Assembly (NCBI GenBank): GCA_937975735.1
Contig: CALJUI010000160.1
Span: 1-5,534 of the forward strand
DNA from: an uncultured Rubrivivax sp.
GTDB taxonomy: Bacteria; Pseudomonadota; Gammaproteobacteria; Burkholderiales; Burkholderiaceae_C
Length of the DNA: 5,534 bases
Direction: 5' to 3'
Under the pieces are notes generated by a model that ran no database searches, was not told the DNA's origin, and worked only from the letters and a program-made list of their open reading frames with translations. This document shows positions 1-5,534 of the stretch, in pieces; positions within the stretch are counted from its first letter, which is position 1, and every line of letters begins with the position of its first letter. Made by a program: the position numbers and the translations under genes.

Positions 1-201
1 TGCAACGACCACCGCGCTGACCTCGCGCACCGGGCGCAGCGCGATGTCGCCGAGCGCGGCGGTCCGGGCCTGCGGCGGCGCCGACGCGGCAGCCGGCGAC
101 TGGGCCTGTGCCGCGCCGGCAGCGAGCGCGCAGGCGATCAGCACCGGGCGTGCCAAGCGAGGGGCGATGAAGTCCGCGAACGGCACCGGTGGGAAGGACA
201 T
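1..201 (-). CDS. Exported protein, N-terminal part; probable RND efflux periplasmic adaptor (partial)
   Basis: The minus strand is open from an ATG at 201-199 to the left edge, giving 67 codons of an unfinished gene. Residues 16-33 look like a Sec signal peptide: basic RLAR, a short hydrophobic stretch, and an Ala-rich end with a likely cleavage after AAQA near residue 33. A low-complexity Ala/Pro/Ser linker follows (about 35-47). The start of a folded domain then reads GDIALRPVREVSAVVVA. That last stretch resembles the first beta strand of HlyD/AcrA-type membrane fusion proteins, which bridge an inner-membrane RND pump to the outer-membrane channel. The export signal is well supported; the adaptor assignment rests on about 17 residues and is tentative. 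An in-frame ATG at 285-283 would add 28 residues, but these are Arg-rich and atypical ahead of a signal peptide, so 201 is preferred. Neither start has a clear Shine-Dalgarno. The gene is divergent from the ccm operon. Confidence 0.55.
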   Translation of the reverse strand, partial: MSFPPVPFADFIAPRLARPVLIACALAAGAAQAQSPAAASAPPQARTAALGDIALRPVREVSAVVVA

Positions 202-271
202 GGCGCTGGAAAGCCCGCGCCACCGGGCGACGACGCTCCGGCGCGGCCGGCACAGGACGGGAATGCGGTCG

Positions 272-277
272 ATTATG
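272..277 (-). promoter_or_regulatory. Possible -10 element for the divergent exported-protein gene
   Basis: On the minus strand this reads CATAAT, a 5/6 match to TATAAT. It would place a transcript start near 265 and a leader of about 64 bases before the ATG at 201. No good -35 match is found at the right spacing. It lies inside the loop region of the GGTCG/CGACC inverted repeat, so a protein bound there could block it. This is speculative; if translation starts at 285 instead, this box cannot serve the gene. Confidence 0.2.
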
Positions 278-348
278 GCGACCATCGATGACCCGCCAGC
301 GCGATGGCCCGGACGGGCCAGCACCACGTCCGAACCCGGTCGATGCGG

Positions 349-354
349 CACAAT
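349..354 (+). promoter_or_regulatory. Possible -10 element for the ccm operon
   Basis: CACAAT (consensus TATAAT) sits 12 bases before the ccmC ATG at 367, one of the few AT-containing spots in this GC-rich stretch. No recognisable -35 hexamer lies 16-18 bases upstream. If it is real, transcription would start about 360-362, leaving only a 5-7 base leader, so ccmC would be translated from a nearly leaderless mRNA. The fit is weak and unverified. Confidence 0.28.
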
Positions 355-366
355 CCGACGTTGCCC

Positions 367-1116
367 ATGGCCCGCGACCGCATCAACTGGTTCTACTACG
401 CCGCGCCGCAGCGCTTCTACCCGCTGGCCGGGCGGGCCGTGCCGTGGTTCGCCGCGGCGGCGGTCCTGCTGACCGCGGCCGGGCTGTTCATCGGCCTGGG
501 CGTGGCGCCGACCGACTTCCAGCAGGGCGACAGCTACCGGATCATCTTCGTGCACGTGCCGGTGTCGTGGATGTCGATGGTGCTCTACGTGGCGATGGCG
601 TTCTGGGCCGGCGTCGGGCTGGTCTTCAATGCCCGGCTGGCGTCGATGCTGGCGCAGGCGATCGCGCCGACCGGCGCGCTGATGGCCTTCCTGTCGCTGT
701 GGACCGGCGCGCTGTGGGGCAAGCCGACCTGGGGCACCTGGTGGGTGTGGGACGCGCGCCTCACGTCCGAGCTGATCCTGCTCTTCCTTTACATCGGTTA
801 CCTGTCGCTGCGCGCGGCGATCGAGGACGAGCGCCGCGCCGACCGCGCCTCGGCGGTGTTGGCGCTGGTGGGCGTGGTCAACGTGCCGATCATCTACTTC
901 TCGGTGCAGTGGTGGAACACGCTGCACCAGGGCGCGTCGGTCAGCCTGACCAAGGCGCCGACGATGGCGGCGATCATGCTCCAGGGCATGCTCGTGATGT
1001 CGCTGGCGCTGTGGATGTACTGCTTCGCGATCGTGCTGGCGCGGCTGCGGGTCATCATCCTCGAACGCGAGCAGGGCGCGGCGTGGACGCGCGCGCACCT
1101 GCCGGTGGCCTCATGA
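367..1116 (+). CDS. ccmC: Cytochrome c maturation heme protein CcmC
   Basis: Inner-membrane heme-handling protein that attaches heme to CcmE at the periplasmic face. The 249-residue product is close in length to E. coli CcmC and has about six membrane segments. The family signature, the tryptophan-rich WWD motif, lies at about residues 116-135 (LWGKPTWGTWWVWDARLTSE). The two axial heme histidines are H63 (FVHVPVSW) and H187 (NTLHQG), matching E. coli H60 and H184. The chosen start gives MARDRINWFYYAAP, in line with the usual short cytoplasmic N-terminus. The frame is also open from ATGs at 304 and 343, but those extensions are polar and unlike the family, and would overlap the putative promoter. 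None of the three has a good Shine-Dalgarno. It is the first gene of the cluster and overlaps ccmD by ATGA at 1113-1116. The function is certain; only the start is uncertain. Confidence 0.96.
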   Translation: MARDRINWFYYAAPQRFYPLAGRAVPWFAAAAVLLTAAGLFIGLGVAPTDFQQGDSYRIIFVHVPVSWMSMVLYVAMAFWAGVGLVFNARLASMLAQAIAPTGALMAFLSLWTGALWGKPTWGTWWVWDARLTSELILLFLYIGYLSLRAAIEDERRADRASAVLALVGVVNVPIIYFSVQWWNTLHQGASVSLTKAPTMAAIMLQGMLVMSLALWMYCFAIVLARLRVIILEREQGAAWTRAHLPVAS

Positions 1117-1271
1117 ACCTCCACTGGTCCAGCTTGTCCGATTTCCTCGCGATGGGCGGCTACGGCCTGTACGTCTGGGGCTCTTTCGGCATGACCGCGC
1201 TGGTGATCGGCGTGGAACTTCTGTCCCTCCGCTGGCGTCGGAAGGCCCTCCTGCAGGAGATCGACCAATGA
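1113..1271 (+). CDS. ccmD: Small membrane protein CcmD
   Basis: A 52-residue protein with one membrane segment at about residues 17-37, a short N-terminus (MNLHWSSLSDFLAMGGYG) and a basic C-terminal part (LRWRRKALLQ). The Gly-Tyr-Val-Trp region before the helix (MGGYGLYVWGSFG) is typical of CcmD. In the known system CcmD stabilises the CcmABC complex and is needed to release holo-CcmE from it. Sequence conservation in this family is low, so the call leans on size, topology and position between ccmC and ccmE. It overlaps both neighbours by ATGA (1113-1116 and 1268-1271). Its codons end in T more often (for example TCT, CTT, CGT) than in the flanking genes, a minor difference in so short a gene. 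Confidence 0.92.
   Translation: MNLHWSSLSDFLAMGGYGLYVWGSFGMTALVIGVELLSLRWRRKALLQEIDQ
1255..1260 (+). promoter_or_regulatory. Strong ribosome binding site for ccmE
   Basis: AGGAGA lies inside the end of ccmD, with AGGAG ending 8 bases before the ccmE ATG at 1268. It is the only near-consensus Shine-Dalgarno in the operon. The other cistrons have only weak purine patches, such as GGTGG before ccmD and GAAAG before ccmI. It fixes the ccmE start and suggests ccmE is translated more independently and perhaps more highly than its neighbours. Confidence 0.75.
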
Positions 1272-1735
1272 AACCCCGCACCAAGCGCGCGCTGGCGATC
1301 GGCGGCGGGCTGGCGACGCTCGCCGTCGCCGCCGCCCTCGTGCTCAACGCCTTCCAGAGCAACCTCGTGTTCTTCTTCAGCCCGTCGCAGATCGCGGCCG
1401 ACGAGGCGCCGCGCGACCGCGCGTTCCGCGTCGGCGGGCTGGTCGAAGCCGGCAGCGTGCAGCGCGACAGCGACGGTCTGACCGTGCGCTTCGTCGTCAC
1501 CGACACCGCGAAGACGGTGCCGGTCACCTACACCGGCATGCTGCCCGACCTGTTCCAGGAGGGCAAAGGCGTCGTCGCTCAGGGCAAGCTCGGCGCCGAC
1601 GGCGTGTTCCGCGCCGACCAGGTGCTGGCCAAGCACGACGAGAACTACATGCCGCCGGAAGCCGCCGAGGCGCTGGCCAAGGCCAATCAAGGCCAGATGC
1701 CTTCGCTGGGCCAGCCGATGGACACGCCCAAATGA
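1268..1735 (+). CDS. ccmE: Periplasmic heme chaperone CcmE
   Basis: CcmE receives heme covalently on a histidine and delivers it to CcmF for ligation to apocytochrome c. The 155-residue product (E. coli has 159) starts with basic MKPRTKR, then an uncleaved membrane anchor at about residues 9-29. The periplasmic OB-fold domain follows, with the expected N-terminal FFFSPSQI segment (35-42) and the FRVGGLVEAGSV strand (53-64). The heme site is in LAKHDENYMPPE: H123 is the covalent attachment residue and Y127 the axial ligand, equivalent to H130 and Y134 in E. coli. This is the common HxxxY type, not the cysteine CXXXY variant. A short flexible tail ends the protein. The gene overlaps ccmD and ccmF by ATGA at both ends. 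Identity is secure. Confidence 0.97.
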   Translation: MKPRTKRALAIGGGLATLAVAAALVLNAFQSNLVFFFSPSQIAADEAPRDRAFRVGGLVEAGSVQRDSDGLTVRFVVTDTAKTVPVTYTGMLPDLFQEGKGVVAQGKLGADGVFRADQVLAKHDENYMPPEAAEALAKANQGQMPSLGQPMDTPK

Positions 1736-3711
1736 TCCCCGGGCTCGGCCACTTCGCGCTGATCCTCGCGCTGGCCGTCGTGCTGCTGGCGCAGAGCGCG
1801 CTGCCGCTGGCCGGCGCCTGGCGCGGCCACGCCGGCTGGATGGCGCTGGCGCGGCCGGCGGCGCTGCTGCACTTCGCACTGCTGGTGCTGGCCTACGGCT
1901 GCCTGACCGCGGCCTTCGTCAACCACGACTTCTCGGTCGAGCTCGCGGCGATGCATTCGAACTCCGCGCTGCCGCTGCACTACCGCATCACCGCGGTCTG
2001 GGGCAACCACGAAGGCTCGATCCTGATGTGGGCGCTGATCCTCGCCGGCTGGACGGTCGCGGTGGCATCGTTCTCGCGCCAGCTGCCCGAAGTGATGGTC
2101 GCGCGCGTGCTCGGCATCATGGGGCTGATCAGCTGCGGCTTCCTGCTGTTCACGCTCTTCACGTCGAACCCGTTCGTGCGCCTGCTGCCGGCCGCGCCCG
2201 ACGGCCGCGACCTGAACCCGCTGCTGCAGGACCCGGGCATGATCTTCCACCCGCCGCTGCTCTACATGGGCTACGTCGGGTTCTCGGTGGCCTTCGCGTT
2301 CGCGATCGCGGCGCTGATGTCGGGGCGCCTGGACGCCACCTGGGCGCGCTGGTCGCGGCCGTGGACGACGATCGCCTGGGTCTTCCTGACGCTGGGCATC
2401 GCGCTCGGCAGCGCCTGGGCCTACTACGAGCTCGGCTGGGGCGGCTGGTGGTTCTGGGACCCGGTCGAGAACGCCTCGTTCATGCCCTGGCTGGCCGGCA
2501 CCGCGCTGATCCACTCGCTGGCGGTGACCGAGAAGCGCGGCGGCTTCAAGATGTGGACCGTGCTGCTGGCGATCATCGCGTTCTCGCTGTCGCTGCTGGG
2601 CACCTTCCTCGTGCGCTCGGGCGTGCTCTCCTCGGTGCACGCCTTCGCCACCGACCCGGCGCGCGGCATCTTCATCCTCGGCTTCCTGGTCGCGGTGATC
2701 GGCGGCTCGCTGCTGCTCTTCGCCTGGCGCGGGCCGAAGGTCGGCGTCGGCGGGATGTTCGATCCGGTCTCGCGCGAAGGCGCGCTGCTGGCCAACAACG
2801 TGCTGCTGATGGTCGCGGTGGCCGCGGTGCTGCTGGGCACGCTGTACCCGCTGGTCATCGACGCGCTGGGCCTGGGCAAGATCTCGGTCGGCCCGGCCTA
2901 CTTCAATGCCGTCTTCGTGCCGCTGATGGCGCCGGCGATGTTCCTGATGGGCGTCGGCCCGATCGCGCGCTGGAAGAAGGCCTCGCTGCCCGAGCTCGCG
3001 GTGCAGCTGCGCTGGGCGGCAGCGGTGAGTCTGCTGGTCGCGATCGTGCTGCCTTTCGTGCTCGGCAGCTTCAAGCCCCTGGTCGGCTTCGGCCTGTTCC
3101 TGGCCGCGTGGATCGTCGCGACCTCGGCGCTGACGCTCTACGAGCGCGTGCGCGGCCAACCTTTGGCCGTCTGGGGCCAGCGCCTGCGCACCCAGACCGG
3201 CAGCTGGTACGGCATGCTGCTGGCGCATGTCGGCGTCGCGGTGTTCATCGTCGGCGTGACGCTGGTCGGCGGCTACGAGACCGAGCAGGACCTGCGCATG
3301 GAAGTCGGCAGCACCGCGCAGGCCGGCGGATACGACTTCCAGCTCACCGGCCTGCGCGACGTGCAGGGCCCGAACTACGTCGCGGTGCGCGCGACCTTCA
3401 CGGTGTCGAAGGACGGCCGGGTCGTCGACACGCTGTACCCGGAGAAGCGCACCTACACCGTCAGCCGGATGCCGATGACCGAGGTCGCGATCGACCGCGG
3501 CGTCACGCGCGATCTCTACGTGTCGATGGGCGAACCGCTGGAGGGCGGCGCGGCGTGGAGCGTGCGCCTGTACGTCAAGCCCTTCGTCAACTGGATCTGG
3601 GGCGGCTGCCTGCTGATGTCGATCGGCGGCCTGCTCGCCGTCGCCGACCGCCGCTACCGGCTGCGCCGCAGCGCGCCCGAGCGGCTGCCGGCCGGCAGCG
3701 CGACGCCATGA
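1732..3711 (+). CDS. ccmF: Cytochrome c heme lyase subunit CcmF
   Basis: Large inner-membrane protein that takes heme from holo-CcmE and, with CcmH and CcmI, joins it to the apocytochrome CXXCH motif. The 659-residue product (E. coli 647) has many membrane segments and a periplasmic domain at about 515-617, followed by a final helix (about 619-637). The WWD motif is at about 233-254 (ELGWGGWWFWDPVENASF and following). Four conserved histidines are present: H173 (MIFHPPLLYMG) and H303 (SSVHAFATDP) next to the active site, H261 (TALIHSLAVTEKRG) and H499 (MLLAHVGVAV), the pair that holds the stable b-heme in E. coli. H173, H261 and H303 carry the same numbers as in E. coli. There is no sign of the split CcmF seen in plants. 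The start is fixed by the ATGA overlap with ccmE; the end overlaps ccmG the same way. Confidence 0.98.
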   Translation: MIPGLGHFALILALAVVLLAQSALPLAGAWRGHAGWMALARPAALLHFALLVLAYGCLTAAFVNHDFSVELAAMHSNSALPLHYRITAVWGNHEGSILMWALILAGWTVAVASFSRQLPEVMVARVLGIMGLISCGFLLFTLFTSNPFVRLLPAAPDGRDLNPLLQDPGMIFHPPLLYMGYVGFSVAFAFAIAALMSGRLDATWARWSRPWTTIAWVFLTLGIALGSAWAYYELGWGGWWFWDPVENASFMPWLAGTALIHSLAVTEKRGGFKMWTVLLAIIAFSLSLLGTFLVRSGVLSSVHAFATDPARGIFILGFLVAVIGGSLLLFAWRGPKVGVGGMFDPVSREGALLANNVLLMVAVAAVLLGTLYPLVIDALGLGKISVGPAYFNAVFVPLMAPAMFLMGVGPIARWKKASLPELAVQLRWAAAVSLLVAIVLPFVLGSFKPLVGFGLFLAAWIVATSALTLYERVRGQPLAVWGQRLRTQTGSWYGMLLAHVGVAVFIVGVTLVGGYETEQDLRMEVGSTAQAGGYDFQLTGLRDVQGPNYVAVRATFTVSKDGRVVDTLYPEKRTYTVSRMPMTEVAIDRGVTRDLYVSMGEPLEGGAAWSVRLYVKPFVNWIWGGCLLMSIGGLLAVADRRYRLRRSAPERLPAGSATP

Positions 3712-4232
3712 AGCGCTACCTGATCCCGCTGGCGCTGTTCGTCGTGCTGGCCGGTTTCCTGGCGGTCGGGCTGAAGCTCGACCCGCGCGAGGTGCCGTCG
3801 CCGCTGATCGACAAGGCCGCGCCGTCGTTCGCGCTGCCGCTGCTCGGGCAGCCCGGCCAGGTCATTGCGTCCGACCAGTTCAAGGGCCAGGTCTGGGTGC
3901 TCAACGTGTTCGCGTCCTGGTGCGTGCCCTGCCTGGCCGAGCATCCGCTGGTCACCGAGCTCGCCCGCACCGGCCAGGTCCGCGTGGTCGGCCTGAACTA
4001 CAAGGACAAGACCGAGGACGCGACCCGCTGGCTGGCCCGCCACGGCAACCCCTACGCCGCGGTGCTGGTCGACGCCGACGGCCGCGTCGGCATCGACTTC
4101 GGCGTCTACGGCGTGCCCGAGACCTTCGTGATCGACAAGGCCGGCGTGATCCGCTTCAAGCAGATCGGCCCGATCACGCCGCAGGCCTTGCGCGAGCAGA
4201 TCCTGCCGCTGCTGGCCAAGCTGAATGCTTAG
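3708..4232 (+). CDS. ccmG: Membrane-anchored thiol:disulfide oxidoreductase CcmG (DsbE)
   Basis: A 174-residue thioredoxin-fold protein anchored by one N-terminal helix (about residues 4-22) with its domain in the periplasm. It keeps the apocytochrome or CcmH cysteines reduced before heme attachment. The active site is FASWCVPCLAEHP, with C72 and C75; the family form WCPTC has VP here, a common variant. The cis-proline loop is GVYGVPETFVID with P137, and E138 follows, which is typical of CcmG and separates it from general thioredoxins. The stretch GLNYKDKTEDATRWL (95-109) is also characteristic of the family. Reductant would come from a DsbD/CcdA-type protein, not encoded here. It overlaps ccmF by ATGA and ccmH by 8 bases (4225-4232). 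Confidence 0.97.
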   Translation: MKRYLIPLALFVVLAGFLAVGLKLDPREVPSPLIDKAAPSFALPLLGQPGQVIASDQFKGQVWVLNVFASWCVPCLAEHPLVTELARTGQVRVVGLNYKDKTEDATRWLARHGNPYAAVLVDADGRVGIDFGVYGVPETFVIDKAGVIRFKQIGPITPQALREQILPLLAKLNA

Positions 4233-4692
4233 GCTGCTGCTGACCGTGCTGCTGCTGCTGGGCAGCGCGGGCGCGGCGGCGCAGACCGCGCGCCCGCTGG
4301 CCGCCGACCCGGCGCTCGAGGCCGAGGTGATGCGCATCGCGCACGAACTGCGCTGCCTGGTCTGCCAGAACGAGACGATCGCCGGGTCCAACGCCGACCT
4401 CGCGGTGGACCTGCGCGGCCAGATCCGCGAACAGCTGCGCGCCGGCCGCAGCGAGCGCGAGATCCTCGACTTCATGGTCCAGCGCTACGGCGACTTCGTG
4501 CTCTACCGCCCGCCGGTCAAGCCGCTGACCTGGCTGCTCTGGGGCGGGCCCTTCGTGCTGCTGGCGGTGATGCTGGTGGCGCTGTGGCGCCTGCTCGACC
4601 GGCGCCGCCACGAGCCGCCCGCCCCGCTGACCGCCGCCGAACACCGGCGCGCCAGCGAACTGCTCGGCCGTGCCGACGCGAAAGCCGAATGA
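4225..4692 (+). CDS. ccmH: Cytochrome c maturation thiol protein CcmH (CcmL-type, short form)
   Basis: A 155-residue protein with a cleavable signal peptide: Leu-rich residues 2-12, then Ala-rich, with likely cleavage after AAAQ or nearby at about residue 19-20. The periplasmic three-helix domain carries the family motif ELRCLVCQNETI, with redox cysteines C44 and C47. These act on the apocytochrome CXXCH thiols together with CcmG. A membrane helix follows at about 101-122, then a short charged tail. This is the short form: E. coli CcmH fuses this domain to a TPR domain, whereas here the TPR part is the separate gene ccmI downstream, as in Rhodobacter and Pseudomonas-type operons. The start at 4225 lies inside the last codons of ccmG. 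It overlaps ccmI by ATGA at 4689-4692. Confidence 0.96.
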   Translation: MLRLLLTVLLLLGSAGAAAQTARPLAADPALEAEVMRIAHELRCLVCQNETIAGSNADLAVDLRGQIREQLRAGRSEREILDFMVQRYGDFVLYRPPVKPLTWLLWGGPFVLLAVMLVALWRLLDRRRHEPPAPLTAAEHRRASELLGRADAKAE

Positions 4693-5534
4693 CCCTGTTC
4701 TGGATCCTTGCCGCGGCGCTGGTGATCGCCGCCCTGATCGCGCTGCTGCGGCCGTTGCTCAAGGGCGGCGCGGCCACCGACCCGACGGTCGACGTGCGCG
4801 CGAGCAACCTGCGCATCCTGCGCGACCAGCTCGCCGAGCTCGAGGCCGAGGCGGCGGCCGGCACCCTGCCGGCCGAACAGGTGGCCACGGCCCGCGCCGA
4901 ACTCGAGCGCCGCGTGCTCGAGGAAGCCGACGCCGCCGAGGCGCCGGCACGCGGCGGGCGCAGCCGCGCCAGCGCGGCGCTGCTGGCGCTGGGCCTGCCG
5001 GTGCTGGCCGTCGGCCTGTACCTGCAGCTCGGCAACCGCGACGGACTCGACCCGATCCTCCGCAAGCCGGCGCAGGAAGCCACGGCGCAGGACGTCGAGA
5101 CCCTGATCGACCGGCTGGCCCAGCGCATGCGCGAGCAACCGGACGACCCCGAGGGCTGGGCCCTGCTCGGCCGCGCGTATTCGTCGATGCAGCGCTTCGA
5201 GCTGGCGCGCGACGCCTTCTCGCAGGCCGTTGCGCGCAAGCCGGGCGACGCCCAGCTGCTCGCCGACTACGCCGACAGTCTGGCGATGACGCAGGGCCGC
5301 TCATTGGCCGGCGAGCCCGAGCGCCTGATCAAGCTCGCGCTGCAGGCCGACCCGGCCAACATCAAGGCGCTGGCGCTGGCCGGCAGCGCGGCGATGGAGC
5401 GGCGCGACTACCAGGCCGCCATCGAGCACTGGCAGAAGGCGCGCGAAGGCGTTCCCTCGGGCAGCGAGTTCGCCGCCGGGCTCGACCAGAGCCTGGCCGA
5501 GGCGCGCGCCGCGGCCGGCCTGCCGGCGGCCGCG
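4689..5534 (+). CDS. ccmI: Cytochrome c maturation TPR protein CcmI (3' end missing)
   Basis: The frame is open for 282 codons from the ATG at 4689 to the right edge with no stop, so the gene is cut by the window. The N-terminus has a membrane helix at about residues 3-22. A charged, Leu/Glu-rich cytoplasmic loop (about 36-82, RILRDQLAELEAEAAAG and following) could form a coiled coil. A second helix lies at about 95-113. The periplasmic part then shows TPR-like helices: about 153-186 (DPEGWALLGRAYSSMQRF, then LARDAFSQAVARKPGD), 187-221, and 222-255 (DPANIKALALAGSAAMERRDY). In studied bacteria this layout is CcmI, which binds the C-terminal helix of apocytochrome c and passes it to CcmF/CcmH. 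The last visible residues are Ala-rich. Some CcmI proteins carry a further C-terminal domain, which cannot be judged here. Confidence 0.93.
   Translation, partial: MTLFWILAAALVIAALIALLRPLLKGGAATDPTVDVRASNLRILRDQLAELEAEAAAGTLPAEQVATARAELERRVLEEADAAEAPARGGRSRASAALLALGLPVLAVGLYLQLGNRDGLDPILRKPAQEATAQDVETLIDRLAQRMREQPDDPEGWALLGRAYSSMQRFELARDAFSQAVARKPGDAQLLADYADSLAMTQGRSLAGEPERLIKLALQADPANIKALALAGSAAMERRDYQAAIEHWQKAREGVPSGSEFAAGLDQSLAEARAAAGLPAAA

Larger units (their letters stand above)
202..366. promoter_or_regulatory. Divergent intergenic region between the exported-protein gene and ccmC
   Basis: These 165 bases separate two genes that point away from each other, so promoters for both should lie here. 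Visible elements are: a perfect 8-bp palindrome CATCGATG at 283-290; an inverted repeat GGTCG (267-271) / CGACC (279-283) with a 7-base loop; and the 8-mer CGGTCGAT twice, at 266-273 and 337-344. Hexamers resembling -10 boxes occur on both strands. No convincing TTGACA-type -35 box, RNA gene or riboswitch-like structure was seen. The regulatory role is inferred from position; no regulator family can be named. Confidence 0.5.

Noticed and set aside
127..141. Lipobox-like LIAC in the divergent exported protein
   Set aside because: The hydrophobic stretch before this cysteine is only about five residues after the basic part, too short for a lipoprotein signal. The Ala-rich AAQA site further on fits signal peptidase I better.
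189..1271. 360-codon + strand frame ending with ccmD
   Set aside because: Everything before the ATG at 1113 is an out-of-frame reading of ccmC. Only the last 52 residues (ccmD) are coding.
1687..3228. 513-codon open frame on the minus strand opposite ccmF
   Set aside because: Its composition is extreme (mostly Arg, Gln, His, Asp, Glu, Ala) with no recognisable domain, and it lies opposite a clear ccmF. Long antisense open frames are expected in DNA with very GC-rich third positions.
2028..4232. 734-codon + strand frame spanning much of ccmF and ccmG
   Set aside because: The first part is an Arg/Ala-rich out-of-frame reading of ccmF; only the last 174 residues are real, and these are ccmG, starting at 3708. 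It is not a fusion protein.
4233..4261. CTG-rich run that looks like a short tandem repeat
   Set aside because: It encodes the Leu-rich core of the CcmH signal peptide using the preferred Leu codon; no repeat function is needed to explain it.
4503..5304. Several minus-strand open frames opposite ccmH and ccmI
   Set aside because: They are Arg/Ala/Pro-rich, overlap each other in different frames, have no domain signature, and lie opposite well-supported ccm genes.
1..5534. CRISPR arrays, insertion sequences, tRNA or rRNA genes, attachment sites, terminators
   Set aside because: None was seen. Coding is continuous from 367 to the right edge, with no AT-rich islands, repeat arrays, transposase-like frames or hairpins followed by T runs.

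Overview
The window is an almost complete System I cytochrome c maturation (ccm) operon on the + strand, plus the 5' end of one divergent gene. Base composition is very GC-rich (roughly 70% by eye), with strong G/C preference at third codon positions. Together with the gene order ccmC-D-E-F-G-H-I and the CcmC/CcmF sequences, this suggests a Proteobacterium, most likely a betaproteobacterium of the Burkholderiales. That placement is an inference from sequence style, not a database result.

Layout: 1-201 (minus strand, running off the left edge) is the N-terminus of an exported protein that resembles an RND-efflux periplasmic adaptor. 202-366 is a 165-bp divergent intergenic region with weak promoter-like hexamers and short inverted and direct repeats. 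367-5534 is a continuous polycistron: ccmC, ccmD, ccmE, ccmF, ccmG (dsbE), ccmH and ccmI, the last cut by the right edge. Every junction overlaps: five of the six are the 4-base ATGA type and the ccmG/ccmH junction overlaps by 8 bases. There is no room for internal terminators, and translational coupling is likely.

How the genes work together: CcmC, with CcmD, loads heme onto the histidine of the periplasmic chaperone CcmE. CcmE hands heme to CcmF. CcmG and CcmH handle the thiol chemistry of the apocytochrome CXXCH motif, and CcmI holds the apocytochrome and presents it to CcmF/CcmH. All key ligands are present in the sequence: the CcmC His pair and WWD motif, the CcmE H/Y pair, four CcmF histidines with the WWD motif, CcmG WCVPC, and CcmH LRCLVCQ. 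The pathway therefore looks intact and canonical.

The main oddity is that ccmA and ccmB, which encode the ABC transporter that releases holo-CcmE and often precede ccmC, are not here; the cluster starts directly at ccmC next to a divergent gene. I see no previously undescribed system in this window.
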